A stretch of DNA of 42,107 nucleotides from OLB6 sp964525565 (GTDB taxonomy: Bacteria; Bacteroidota; Ignavibacteria; Kapaibacteriales; Kapaibacteriaceae), in NCBI GenBank assembly GCA_964525565.1, contig CAZGHI010000020.1:1-42107 (forward strand). Direction: 5' to 3'. Shown piece after piece: positions 34,623 to 42,107 of this stretch. Every line of letters starts with the position of its first letter. Position 1 is the stretch's first letter. The notes under the pieces were generated by a model. That model was not told where the DNA came from and made no database searches. It saw only the letters and a list, made by a program, of their open reading frames with translations. Both the position numbers and the translations under genes were made by a program.

Positions 34623-36113
34623 ATGACTGCTCTTTTTGCTGGTTTGTTCTTTGCGCTACTCAACGTTGTTTGTGTTGCTGCCGATTCTACCAAAACAACA
34701 CTACCAATTTTTCACGAGCCAACTACAACGTCGGGTCGGGTGACCATCGGGGGGAAGACCATTGATTACCAGGCCACGGCCGGACACCTAACGCTTACAA
34801 AAGAAGATGGTACCGTGCGGGCTAAAATCTTCTACGTTGCCTATACTGCAAAGAATACTACCGATGCATCGATGCGACCGTTAACATTCTCTTTTAATGG
34901 TGGTCCCGGATCGTCGAGCGTTTGGCTGCATCTAGGTGTACTAGGACCGCGCAGGGTTCTGATGGCGGACGATGGAAGTTCACTGCCTCCGCCGTATGCA
35001 CTTGTAAACAATGAGTACTCCTGGTTAGACCTCACGGACATGGTATTTATTGATCCCGTGAGTACGGGCTATTCACGAGCTGCCGACGAAAAGAGTGCAG
35101 GTCAGGAGTTTCATGGGTACAGTCAGGACATCGAGTCTGTGGGTGCCTTTATACGCCGCTACGTTTCGGACAACAAGCGCTGGTCTTCTCCAAAGTACCT
35201 TATCGGTGAATCGTACGGTACTACAAGAGCAGCAGGTTTAAGTGAACATCTTCAGTCAAGATATGGAATGTACCTTAATGGCATCATCTTAGTGAGTGCA
35301 GTACTCAACTTCCAGAGCATCAGCTTCGACGAAGGCAACGACCTTCCGTTTGCTACCTTCCTTCCCTCGTATGCGGCAACGGCTTGGTATCACAAAAAAC
35401 TGAGTCCTGAACTTCAGTCTCTACCCTTGGCCGATGTTGTTTCACGTGTCCGTTCCTATGCAATGGCCGAATACACAGTGGCATTAATGAAGGGTGATGC
35501 TTTGCCAGAGGATGAGCGCCTCAAGCACGTTCTCCAACTTTCACGTTTCACAGGTCTCGATACGCAATACATCAGCCGTTCGAATCTGCGAATCAACATC
35601 CACAAGTTCTGCGCTGAGCTCCTCCGGAACAGCGGAATGCAAGTGGGCAGATTCGACAGCAGATATCGTGGTTTTCTGTATAACACACTATCGGAATACA
35701 TGGAACGCGATCCAAGTCACTACCCAACTATTGCCGGTTGCTTTTCAACCTGCATAAACGACTATCTCACCCGTGAACTCAACGTAACAACAACGCTTCC
35801 CTATGAAGTGCTCACCGGCAGAGTGTGGCCATGGGACTTTGGTCATGCAAAAAACGAATACCTAAACGTTGCTCCGAATCTCCGCAATGCCATAATGATG
35901 AACTCCGATTTAAAAGTCTGGGTACTCAACGGCTACTATGATCTTGCTACGCCATTCTATGGAGCCGAATACACGATGGACCATCTGTCGTTGCCGAAGC
36001 CCTTGCAAAAGAATGTGTCCATGACCTACTACGAGGCAGGACACATGATGTACCTTCTCAAGTCAGCACTGGCGCAAATGCGATCCGACGCTGTACAGTT
36101 TTTTGGCAAGTGA
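34623..36113 (+). CDS. secreted serine carboxypeptidase (S10 family)
   Basis: 496 residues. A signal peptide (MTALFAGLFFALLNVVCVAA) is followed by the S10 alpha/beta-hydrolase domain. Substrate-binding FSFNGGPGSSSVWLHLG (89-105) is present, with the nucleophile Ser197 in YLIGESYGTTR, Asp440 in NGYYDLATPF and His474 in YYEAGHMMYL. All three catalytic residues are intact, so it should be an active carboxypeptidase in the periplasm or outside. Such enzymes are frequent in Bacteroidota and peptide-degrading bacteria. No T9SS tail. It is convergent with crtZ (34 bases between the stops). Confidence 0.92.
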   Translation: MTALFAGLFFALLNVVCVAADSTKTTLPIFHEPTTTSGRVTIGGKTIDYQATAGHLTLTKEDGTVRAKIFYVAYTAKNTTDASMRPLTFSFNGGPGSSSVWLHLGVLGPRRVLMADDGSSLPPPYALVNNEYSWLDLTDMVFIDPVSTGYSRAADEKSAGQEFHGYSQDIESVGAFIRRYVSDNKRWSSPKYLIGESYGTTRAAGLSEHLQSRYGMYLNGIILVSAVLNFQSISFDEGNDLPFATFLPSYAATAWYHKKLSPELQSLPLADVVSRVRSYAMAEYTVALMKGDALPEDERLKHVLQLSRFTGLDTQYISRSNLRINIHKFCAELLRNSGMQVGRFDSRYRGFLYNTLSEYMERDPSHYPTIAGCFSTCINDYLTRELNVTTTLPYEVLTGRVWPWDFGHAKNEYLNVAPNLRNAIMMNSDLKVWVLNGYYDLATPFYGAEYTMDHLSLPKPLQKNVSMTYYEAGHMMYLLKSALAQMRSDAVQFFGK

Positions 36114-36147
36114 CCGGCATGAGGTAACTGCAGGAACGCTGCATGAA

Positions 36148-36603
36148 CTAAACAACATCAAGTTCCTTCACACTTTCCGTCCAGTACCTCCTGGGAACCC
36201 ACAGCAATCCGAATGCTTCGCCTGGTGAAGCTTCGATGTGTTTATGGTGTGCTAAGTGCGCACGATGAACTGCTCGCAGATACGCGCTTTTGGGTTTTGG
36301 CGGCTTACCAATGCGCCGGTGGATAAGGTAGTCATGAACAAAAAAGTAGCTCATCCCATACAGAGCTACGCCAATACCCATCCAAAATGTGGGCTTAAGT
36401 GGTATTCCGAGTACAATTAACGTTATACTTGATGTTGTAAAAAATAATACGAATAGATCGTTGCGCTGCCAGAATGAAGCCGGCGGACGATGATGGCTTT
36501 TGTGCACCACCCATAAGAAACCGTGCATAACGTACTTATGAAACCATGCAGTGAAGAACTCCATGGAAACAAAAGCAAGCAACACATAGAGAAACGCACT
36601 CAT
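36148..36603 (-). CDS. crtZ: beta-carotene hydroxylase (fatty acid hydroxylase fold)
   Basis: I choose the Met at 36603, 8 bases after the upstream gene's stop, giving 151 residues; the longer frame to 36630 would overlap that gene. It is a membrane di-iron hydroxylase that adds hydroxyl groups to the rings of beta-carotene. All four His clusters are present: HKYVMH (HX4H), HKSHH (HX2HH), HDYLIH (HX4H) and HRAHLAHHKH (HX2HH). EAFGLLWVPRRYW near the end is also typical of CrtZ. No other carotenoid gene is in the window, so the substrate must come from elsewhere on the chromosome. It is last in a run with cdsA and a CDF exporter. Confidence 0.88.
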   Translation of the reverse strand: MSAFLYVLLAFVSMEFFTAWFHKYVMHGFLWVVHKSHHRPPASFWQRNDLFVLFFTTSSITLIVLGIPLKPTFWMGIGVALYGMSYFFVHDYLIHRRIGKPPKPKSAYLRAVHRAHLAHHKHIEASPGEAFGLLWVPRRYWTESVKELDVV

Positions 36604-36611
36604 AACGCATG

Positions 36612-36956
36612 CTACAATACAACAAGCCAATGTAAAATAAGCGGAAACAGCGAGGTCAGACCAAGTATAAACCCCTTGCGAACATATGTCTTGGCCTGCA
36701 GAGTGCCGCTCGGAACTCTGTAGTAGTTAACGGCCATGGAGACGTACAGTGCTGCTCCTATTGCGCCAATGATAGCAACTGTCAAGGTAACCACGGCCGG
36801 GAATCCCAACCCTAAAACCACAGCACTGCACAGCAACCACATTCGCATATGGCGGGCATCCCGCTCGTTGTAGAGAACGGTTACAGCCTTAATTGTTGCT
36901 TTCGTATTCACAACAAGCAACACATATGCAACTGCGAGAAGTACCCCCTGCATCAT
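36612..36956 (-). CDS. small integral membrane protein, unknown function
   Basis: 114 residues with about four hydrophobic segments (VLLAVAYVLLVVNTKATIK, LLCSAVVLGLGFPAVVTL, VAIIGAIGAALYVSMAVNYY, GFILGLTSLFPLILHWLVVL). It is too short for a lycopene cyclase, though its position next to crtZ makes a carotenoid-related role conceivable. It starts 2 bases after the CDF exporter stop and ends 8 bases before crtZ, so it is in the same operon. I recognise no family. Confidence 0.65.
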   Translation of the reverse strand: MMQGVLLAVAYVLLVVNTKATIKAVTVLYNERDARHMRMWLLCSAVVLGLGFPAVVTLTVAIIGAIGAALYVSMAVNYYRVPSGTLQAKTYVRKGFILGLTSLFPLILHWLVVL

Positions 36957-36958
36957 CG

Positions 36959-37876
36959 TTAGGAATGCCTACAATCGTCGTTCATGTTTTCGCGCTCAAC
37001 TTGAACTGTTGCATGTTGAATACCAAACGAATCGCGAAGCGTATTTCGAACAGTATTCACCATGTGGTCGTTCGGCTCACGAGTTACGATATGAACCGTT
37101 GCTGTAACATCGTCCTGACCTAACTGCCAAACATGAACATCGTGTACGTTAGTCACCCCTTCGATGTTCTCCAGCTCAGTTCTAACAGAATCAACATTTA
37201 TCGTTACCGGTGCAGATTCCATGAGAATAACGCTTGCTTCTCTGATAACCCGAATTGCACCACGCGTAATAAGAAGCGCAATAACGATGCTGATGGCTGG
37301 GTCTATCCACGTCCAATCTGTAAAGGTGAGAATGATAGCAGCAACAATCACGCCACCACTACTCATTAGGTCAGTAAGAACATGTAGGTAAGCGCTTCTC
37401 GTGGTAATATGCTCCGACTTGTGAAGATACATAGCGCTTACGCCATTGGCAAGGAATCCGATCACAGCAATGCGAAGCATCCACGTAGCATCAATGTTAT
37501 GCGGTTGCGAAAAGCGCTCCACGGCTTCGATAACGATGTAGATGCACATTCCAAGCAGGAGGAAACCGTTGGCCAGAGCGGCAAGAATCTCAAGTCGGCG
37601 CAAACCAAACGTGAACCGAATGTCGTGCTCACTCCTAGCTCGCGCTGCCAAGCGCAGTCCGAAGTATGCAATGAGCAACGATGCAAGATCTACGAACACA
37701 TGCCCTGCATCACTCAGAAGCGCAAGGCTGTTGGAAACAATGCCGCCAACGATCTGCAGAATAAGAATTCCACTTGTAAGAGTAATTGCAATGCGCAGCG
37801 GACGGATGTCGCGGTGGTGATGAATACCATGACTATCCGCATGTGTATGGCCAGCGTGGTTTACGTGAAGGAACAT
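36959..37876 (-). CDS. cation diffusion facilitator (zinc/cobalt/cadmium exporter, CzcD-like)
   Basis: 305 residues. It exports divalent metal in exchange for protons across the inner membrane. A His-rich N-terminus (HAGHTHADSHGIHHHRD) precedes six membrane segments. The transport site is built by ALLSDAGHVFVDL (with Asp and His) in segment 2 and LHVLTDLMSSGG in segment 5. A C-terminal cytoplasmic domain follows (about 215-305: EGVTNVHDVHVWQLG), with the HDVHVW motif of this family. It follows cdsA by 5 bases. Metal specificity is inferred from the His/Asp pattern to be zinc-like. Confidence 0.95.
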   Translation of the reverse strand: MFLHVNHAGHTHADSHGIHHHRDIRPLRIAITLTSGILILQIVGGIVSNSLALLSDAGHVFVDLASLLIAYFGLRLAARARSEHDIRFTFGLRRLEILAALANGFLLLGMCIYIVIEAVERFSQPHNIDATWMLRIAVIGFLANGVSAMYLHKSEHITTRSAYLHVLTDLMSSGGVIVAAIILTFTDWTWIDPAISIVIALLITRGAIRVIREASVILMESAPVTINVDSVRTELENIEGVTNVHDVHVWQLGQDDVTATVHIVTREPNDHMVNTVRNTLRDSFGIQHATVQVERENMNDDCRHS

Positions 37877-37881
37877 GAGAA

Positions 37882-38748
37882 TTAAGGAATCAGCAACTGA
37901 ACAAGTGCAACAATTGTTAACAACACCGGCGCAGCAAAGAGCATTGAATCGAACCGGTCCAGAAAACCGCCATGACCGGGAATAAGCTGAGAACTGTCTT
38001 TTATGGTTGCATCTCGCTTAAGTAGCGATTCAGCCAGATCGCCAACTTGTCCAACAGCTCCAACAGCGGCACCACATAACAGAGCTAGCCAGAGGGGAGT
38101 ACTGTGCATCAGCCATGCCGACATAGCAGCAAACGAAAGCAATGCTGCAGCAAATCCTGCTATAGCCCCTTCCCAGCTTTTCTTTGGGCTTACACGGGGA
38201 AACAATTTGTGTTTGCCGTATCGCATTCCTACAAAATAGGCGGCTGTATCGCATGCCCACACTGCAACAAACAGTGTGAGCACCGTCGTGGCGCCATTGT
38301 TGCCAAACGTTCCGGTTACCATGTTTGATTTCATCTCACGCAGAACGATTAATGTACCCAGACAAACACTCACAAAGGCAACACCCATTATGGTCATTCC
38401 GGTGTTTAGAATGGCATTCTCGCGGTCTCGCCACAACTCTGCCGTCAGTGTAACAAGAACACCGAGGATGAAGCACAGCGCTGTAAGCATAACCCAAGGA
38501 CTGGCATCGGCCGATGCATTGTGCATTCCTAGGGTCAACATAGCTTGTAGAACCAAGCCCCACACGACTCCAACACTTTGGTTTGCCGAAGCACGTTTTG
38601 TTGCAACAAGGCCATAGAACTCACGCAGCGCCAGTGCCGACACAATCATCACAGCAATACTAAACGCCCAACCACCCAGCCAGATAATGCCTATTGCAAG
38701 AGGAATGCCAACAACCCCAACGGCAATGCGAGTCCAAAGATTATTCAT
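37882..38748 (-). CDS. cdsA: phosphatidate cytidylyltransferase
   Basis: I choose the ATG at 38748 (288 residues, MNNLWTRIAVGVVGIPLAIG); a longer start at 38790 would overlap the divergent gene. It makes CDP-diacylglycerol from phosphatidate and CTP in the inner membrane. About seven to eight membrane segments are visible. The signature is at the C-terminus: GQVGDLAESLLKRDATIKDS, then PGHGGFLDRFDSMLFAAP. It heads a minus-strand run with the CDF exporter, a small membrane protein and crtZ. With plsY elsewhere in the window, two enzymes of phospholipid synthesis are present, though not adjacent. Confidence 0.94.
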   Translation of the reverse strand: MNNLWTRIAVGVVGIPLAIGIIWLGGWAFSIAVMIVSALALREFYGLVATKRASANQSVGVVWGLVLQAMLTLGMHNASADASPWVMLTALCFILGVLVTLTAELWRDRENAILNTGMTIMGVAFVSVCLGTLIVLREMKSNMVTGTFGNNGATTVLTLFVAVWACDTAAYFVGMRYGKHKLFPRVSPKKSWEGAIAGFAAALLSFAAMSAWLMHSTPLWLALLCGAAVGAVGQVGDLAESLLKRDATIKDSSQLIPGHGGFLDRFDSMLFAAPVLLTIVALVQLLIP

Positions 38749-38784
38749 AAGTGAAACAAAACTACTCTCGTAAGTTCGCATGCC

Positions 38785-39645
38785 ATGCAAGTGTACACCC
38801 TTCCTGATACCAGCACCGATGTGCTCCTAACCGGAGATTCTGATTTTGTCATAGAGTTTGCACAGAGGCTTACTAGTGCCAACATACCATTCCGCATTCT
38901 TGCCCCGCTTGATGGGTTGGACGAGCTGGACTTTGAGTTCGACATTGTTCATCCGGATGTGATGCGGCAAACGGGAAGCGACGCAGACTACGGTCCGTTT
39001 AGTGAATTCGTTCTTGATGATTTAAAATCATACGAAGGAACGTTTACACATGTAGTGGAGCTTAGTGTGGCACCGTCGTTGGATCGTTCTCCAACTCTTG
39101 AGATTGCGGCATCACTCTATCCTGGTGCAACCATAGTCGTTTCTGCTCTCACAACCACGGTAACCGAAATGGGTTTACTGTGCAATGCTGCTCATCGCAT
39201 TACCGGAATTACGCTTGCTCCTTCGATAATCACCACAGCAACAACCATAGATGTAGCAGCAGGGTTGAATACCGATCGCAGACACCTAACTCGAACAATC
39301 GCCCTGTTCCAGGCACTTGGTTACACGCCGCAAGAAGTTGAAGACCGATTGGCACTTGTGCAGATGAGGGTGCTGGCTATGCTCATTAATGAAGCTGCAT
39401 TTGCTGTTATGGAAGGGGTTGCAACGCCAGCAGACATAGACACCGCCATGAAGCTAGGCGTTAATTATCCGAACGGATTGTTGTCGTGGGCAGATGCGAT
39501 TGGGATACCGGTAATTGTTCTTGTTCTCGAAAGCCTATATCGAGAATACCACCAGGAACGCTATCGTCCATGCGTGCTTCTCAAGCAATACATGCGTGCG
39601 GGATGGACCGGGAAGGCAGCAGGAAGAGGGTTCTACGTCTATTAA
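38785..39645 (+). CDS. 3-hydroxyacyl-CoA dehydrogenase homologue, active-site motifs missing
   Basis: 286 residues. The C-terminal domain is clear: INEAAFAVMEGVATPADIDT, MKLGVNYPNGLLSWADAIG and KAAGRGFYVY match the 3-hydroxyacyl-CoA dehydrogenase C-terminal repeat. The N-terminal half is expected to be the NAD-binding Rossmann domain, but the start (DVLLTGDSDFVIEFAQRL) has no GxGxxG. The segment normally reading G(I/L)HFFNP, which carries the catalytic His, reads GITLAPS, and the later GFxxNR block reads LALVQMRVLAM. It may not be an NAD-dependent dehydrogenase. The stop is 4 bases before the HAD phosphatase start, so the two are likely co-transcribed. It is divergent from cdsA, with 36 bases between starts. 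Confidence 0.8.
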   Translation: MQVYTLPDTSTDVLLTGDSDFVIEFAQRLTSANIPFRILAPLDGLDELDFEFDIVHPDVMRQTGSDADYGPFSEFVLDDLKSYEGTFTHVVELSVAPSLDRSPTLEIAASLYPGATIVVSALTTTVTEMGLLCNAAHRITGITLAPSIITTATTIDVAAGLNTDRRHLTRTIALFQALGYTPQEVEDRLALVQMRVLAMLINEAAFAVMEGVATPADIDTAMKLGVNYPNGLLSWADAIGIPVIVLVLESLYREYHQERYRPCVLLKQYMRAGWTGKAAGRGFYVY

Positions 39646-39649
39646 CAGC

Positions 39650-40351
39650 ATGCTTGTTGCACTCGATTTTGACGGCACGATTACAAGTACCGACGTGAGC
39701 GATGAACTGTTTGCTGAATTCGGTGATTTTCATACGCTCAGCTCACAGTTACTTGCCGGGGAATGCACTGTAGCAGAATACTACGTTCGTGCACTTGAAT
39801 CCATGGGGGCACGCTGTTCACCAGACACCCTCCGGAAGTGGCTTGACCATCAGGTTGTGGACTCTGGTTTTGTTTCGCTCATACAGTGGTTACAAGCCAA
39901 GAATATCCGAACCGTTATCATCAGTGACGGATTCGATGCATACATCAAGCCGATATTAGCCCGAGAAGGTGTAAGCGATGTTCCGATTTATTCTAACCGT
40001 ATGACGTGGAACGGACGGCAATGGGAGGCAGAGTTTCCGGGAGCATCAGATGGTTGCTCTTGTTTCTGCGCAAGTTGTAAACGCAATGCTGCGATTACCG
40101 TGCTAGGTGATAACGAGATATTGGTATATGTAGGTGACGGAAGATCTGATGAGTGCGTTGTTAATCACGCAGATGTTGTTTTTGCAAAAGGTAGTCTGGC
40201 CGCATATTGTTCTGAACATCGGGTCCCGCACCATCCGTTTACCACCCTGTCTGATGTTCAGCGAATACTTGCTTCGAAGTTAACAACCGGCGTATTGCGT
40301 CAGCGCCGTCAAGCAGTACTGGCGAGAAGAAGTGCATTCGAAGCAGAATAG
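39650..40351 (+). CDS. HAD-superfamily phosphatase, MtnX/SerB-like
   Basis: I choose the ATG at 39650, 4 bases after the dehydrogenase homologue; the longer frame overlaps that gene. 233 residues. Motif I is LDFDGTIT (Asp6 nucleophile, Asp8), motif II IISDGFDAYI (Ser92) and motif IV VGDGRSDECV (Asp163, Asp167). CSCFCASCKRN (136-146) is the Cys cluster seen in MtnX-like and related phosphatases. The closest role would be 2-hydroxy-3-keto-5-methylthiopentenyl-1-phosphate phosphatase of methionine salvage, or phosphoserine phosphatase. The context (a dehydrogenase homologue) does not decide it, so no gene symbol is given. Confidence 0.82.
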   Translation: MLVALDFDGTITSTDVSDELFAEFGDFHTLSSQLLAGECTVAEYYVRALESMGARCSPDTLRKWLDHQVVDSGFVSLIQWLQAKNIRTVIISDGFDAYIKPILAREGVSDVPIYSNRMTWNGRQWEAEFPGASDGCSCFCASCKRNAAITVLGDNEILVYVGDGRSDECVVNHADVVFAKGSLAAYCSEHRVPHHPFTTLSDVQRILASKLTTGVLRQRRQAVLARRSAFEAE

Positions 40352-40398
40352 TTTGTTGGATTGCAATTAAACTGATCGGCCGTGGTAGCGGACTGTGG

Positions 40399-40421
40399 CC
40401 TCGTTATTAACCATTACGAGG
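40399..40421 (+). promoter_or_regulatory. hairpin that can hide the ribosome binding site
   Basis: CCTCGT at 40399-40404 pairs with ACGAGG at 40416-40421. The ACGAGG contains the GAGG ribosome binding site, 7 bases upstream of the ATG at 40429. If it folds in the mRNA it would hide the site. It is a short 6-base stem, so stability is doubtful. Confidence 0.35.
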
Positions 40422-40428
40422 ATACATC

Positions 40429-41301
40429 ATGCGAACATTCATTGCATTGGCGTTGTTTGTTACTGTCATTCATTCTGCAACGGCAGAGCATCGGCACCGC
40501 AGCGATCGGAATACACCACGAACCGATAAGGAACAACGTAAAGAATTGCGCCTGTGGCTTGCCAAGGAGGTTCTTCCAACACTGCAGCAGTGGCAGCGAG
40601 AGTACGATGCCTCTCTTGAAAGTGAGGATTTACAGGTACTGCAACGTCTTCGGTCCGAAGCCAAGGCAGAGCGAGAGCGCTTTCGATCGGCTATAAAGAA
40701 TCGGGAGACTGACACCACGGTTAACACAGAAATACCCGTTAAGCACCAGCAGAAATTCAAACAGCATCGTAGAGAGCTAAAGCAAATTTTTAAGCAAGCA
40801 GAGGACATTGTCAGGCGATCGAAACCAGTACTAGAAAAACTTTTCGCCGATAACAGAACAACTATTGAGCGATGGGTAGAAAAGGCGCAATCGTTCAACA
40901 GTCGGCTTCCGATTGTTGGCAAGGACGGGAACATAAAAAACAAGAATGTGATAAGGTTTATCCTGTGGGACGGGAGCATTCCCGCACACAGAACGGTACC
41001 GGAGAACGAGGGTCACTTCGGTGCCGACGATAACAACTCCACATCACCATCGCAGGTGACTGTTTCTCCAAACCCGGCTTCTCAGCAGATCCGCATACAA
41101 ATGGACAGGTGCCCTGCACAACAGGTGTTAGTACGTTTGCTTACGATGGATGGCGCACTCGTGAAGAAACAGGCAATGATGACACTGAACAGCACGTTGG
41201 ATGCAACCATGGATATTGCAGATCTGACCGATGGAACATACATCATCAGCATTCAAACGCCAACATGGCAAAAGTCTGCCCCATTCGTGCTTCGTAGATA
41301 A
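40429..41301 (+). CDS. secreted helical protein with T9SS sorting domain, unknown function
   Basis: 290 residues. A signal peptide (MRTFIALALFVTVIHSATA) is followed by a highly charged helical region, about 30-150 (RSEAKAERERFRSAIKNRE, KHQQKFKQHRRELKQIFKQA), likely to form coiled coils. A linker (about 180-205, NEGHFGADDNNSTS) precedes the T9SS type A-like tail, from VTVSPNPASQQIRIQM to APFVLRR. It should be exported across the outer membrane. The helical part recalls Spy-like proteins but lacks a clear LTxxQ motif. GAGG lies 7 bases before the ATG. Function unknown. Confidence 0.8.
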   Translation: MRTFIALALFVTVIHSATAEHRHRSDRNTPRTDKEQRKELRLWLAKEVLPTLQQWQREYDASLESEDLQVLQRLRSEAKAERERFRSAIKNRETDTTVNTEIPVKHQQKFKQHRRELKQIFKQAEDIVRRSKPVLEKLFADNRTTIERWVEKAQSFNSRLPIVGKDGNIKNKNVIRFILWDGSIPAHRTVPENEGHFGADDNNSTSPSQVTVSPNPASQQIRIQMDRCPAQQVLVRLLTMDGALVKKQAMMTLNSTLDATMDIADLTDGTYIISIQTPTWQKSAPFVLRR

Positions 41302-41326
41302 TTGGCTGAATTGTGCAGTTTTGTCC

Positions 41327-42040
41327 ATGGCAACCTTTAAACAATACCCTGCAAGTGAACGAGGCCATTATGATTTTGGATGGCTCAAGACTGCGCATAT
41401 ATTCAGTTTTGGTGAGTATCACGATCCATCAAGAATGGGATTCGGAGCACTACGTGTTCTCAATGACGATGTAGTGGTAGGGGGCGCCGGTTTCGGCACA
41501 CATCCGCACCGCAACATGGAGATCATTTCGATCCCACTTGAAGGCATTCTTGTGCATCGCGACAGTATGGGTCATGAAGAGGCGCTAACGCCTGGCGAAG
41601 TACAAGTGATGAGTGCCGGAAGTGGTATAACACATAGTGAGTATAATGGTTCGGACAGTATTGAGTTAAAATTTCTACAGATTTGGATCATACCGGATAA
41701 GCAAGGTGTTCAGCCACGCTATGACCAGAAGAAGGTTCACATGCCACAGGATACGATTGTGGGCATAGTTGGTCCGCTTCAGTCGGGCATGCCGTTATGG
41801 ATACATCAGAATGCATACCTATCCATTGGCACCTTAGGGGCAGGTACAGGAATCACCTACGAACAGCATGTTGACAGCAACATCACCTTTGTCTTTGTGG
41901 TTGACGGCGACGTGAGAATCGGTTCCGTGTCAGCAGGAAGACGAGATGGAGTGGGAATCATAGAGAGTCCGAGTGTACCGATGGTAGCGGAGAGGGAGTC
42001 ACAGGTGGTGGTGATTGAGGTGCCGACATTGATGAACTGA
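41327..42040 (+). CDS. pirin family protein (YhaK-type)
   Basis: I choose the ATG at 41327 (237 residues, MATFKQYPASERGHYDFGWL); the longer frame overlaps the previous gene. It is a bicupin. The metal ligands expected in pirins are present: His59, His61 (GTHPHRNMEIISI), His103 and Glu105 (SGITHSEYN). The second cupin domain (about 140-237) has no obvious metal site. Some pirins are quercetin dioxygenases, others redox-sensing regulators; the role here is not determined. It is the last complete gene in the window, followed by a perfect hairpin. Confidence 0.92.
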   Translation: MATFKQYPASERGHYDFGWLKTAHIFSFGEYHDPSRMGFGALRVLNDDVVVGGAGFGTHPHRNMEIISIPLEGILVHRDSMGHEEALTPGEVQVMSAGSGITHSEYNGSDSIELKFLQIWIIPDKQGVQPRYDQKKVHMPQDTIVGIVGPLQSGMPLWIHQNAYLSIGTLGAGTGITYEQHVDSNITFVFVVDGDVRIGSVSAGRRDGVGIIESPSVPMVAERESQVVVIEVPTLMN

Positions 42041-42048
42041 AATTCATT

Positions 42049-42074
42049 GAGCCGGGATCGTTAGATCCCGGCTC
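42049..42074. terminator. perfect hairpin after the pirin gene
   Basis: An 11-base perfect inverted repeat, GAGCCGGGATC / GATCCCGGCTC, with a 4-base loop, 8 bases past the pirin stop. On the plus strand the flank is GATGAAAAAAAATT, A-rich rather than T-rich, so it is not a standard terminator. It could still form the 3' end of the pirin transcript. Confidence 0.55.
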
Positions 42075-42107
42075 GATGAAAAAAAATTAATTCTTCAAAC
42101 AACCAAC

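Noticed and set aside
1..42107. tRNA, rRNA, CRISPR arrays, insertion sequences, prophage
   Set aside because: No matching signatures were seen: no GTTCGA-type T-arm in a cloverleaf setting, no spaced direct repeats, no transposase or phage protein.

Overview
The window is a gene-dense bacterial chromosome segment of moderate G+C. It most resembles the Bacteroidota/Chlorobi superphylum, and I would guess the Kapabacteria (Kapaibacteriia) or Ignavibacteria side of it. Five large secreted proteins end in, or appear to end in, type IX secretion (T9SS) type A-like sorting domains (a 'PNP' start, a central G-x-V stretch and a basic last strand). GroEL ends in a GGM-type tail. The groESL promoter carries a -10 that also fits the Bacteroidota TAnnTTTG element, beside a CIRCE operator. 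Many starts lack a clear Shine-Dalgarno sequence. This taxonomic call is inference; no rRNA is present.

Layout. 1-1200 is almost empty of convincing genes. 1202-4209 (minus) holds a secreted pair of unknown function and carA. An HNH endonuclease (plus) lies divergent to carA. 4933-10833 (minus) is a tight three-gene unit: DUF1800, DUF1501 with a T9SS tail, and a glycoside-hydrolase-like protein with a T9SS tail. The last of these is broken by three runs of N. Divergent from it, 10980-15393 (plus) encodes a YfhO membrane protein, a coupled unknown protein and aspartokinase. 15397-22568 (minus) is an eight-gene run: a TatD-like protein, an FAD oxidoreductase, an MnmM methyltransferase, glutathione peroxidase, an OmpA-family protein, Maf, a lone sugar-type ABC permease and PlsY. 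22703-24884 (minus) is groES-groEL with promoter, CIRCE operator and terminator. 24953-26507 (minus) has a lone MlaE permease and an LTxxQ lipoprotein. 26596-32075 (plus) encodes a gingipain-fold (C25-like) protein and a subtilase, both secreted. 32082-33229 (minus) has two coupled unknown proteins. 33303-36113 (plus) has a GCS2/YbdK ligase and an S10 carboxypeptidase. 36148-38748 (minus) is cdsA, a CDF metal exporter, a small membrane protein and crtZ. 38785-42040 (plus) has a divergent 3-hydroxyacyl-CoA dehydrogenase homologue, an HAD phosphatase, a T9SS protein and pirin.

Themes. Several genes serve the envelope and secreted proteins (T9SS cargo, OmpA, PlsY, CdsA, MlaE, YfhO). One adjacent pair looks like a split version of the tRNA wobble-uridine enzyme MnmC. 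The most unusual signal is a set of family members whose catalytic residues appear to be replaced: the TatD-like protein, the 3-hydroxyacyl-CoA dehydrogenase homologue and the C25-like protein. The best candidate for an undescribed functional unit is the DUF1800-DUF1501-glycoside hydrolase operon facing yfhO. No tRNA, rRNA, CRISPR array, insertion sequence or prophage was seen.
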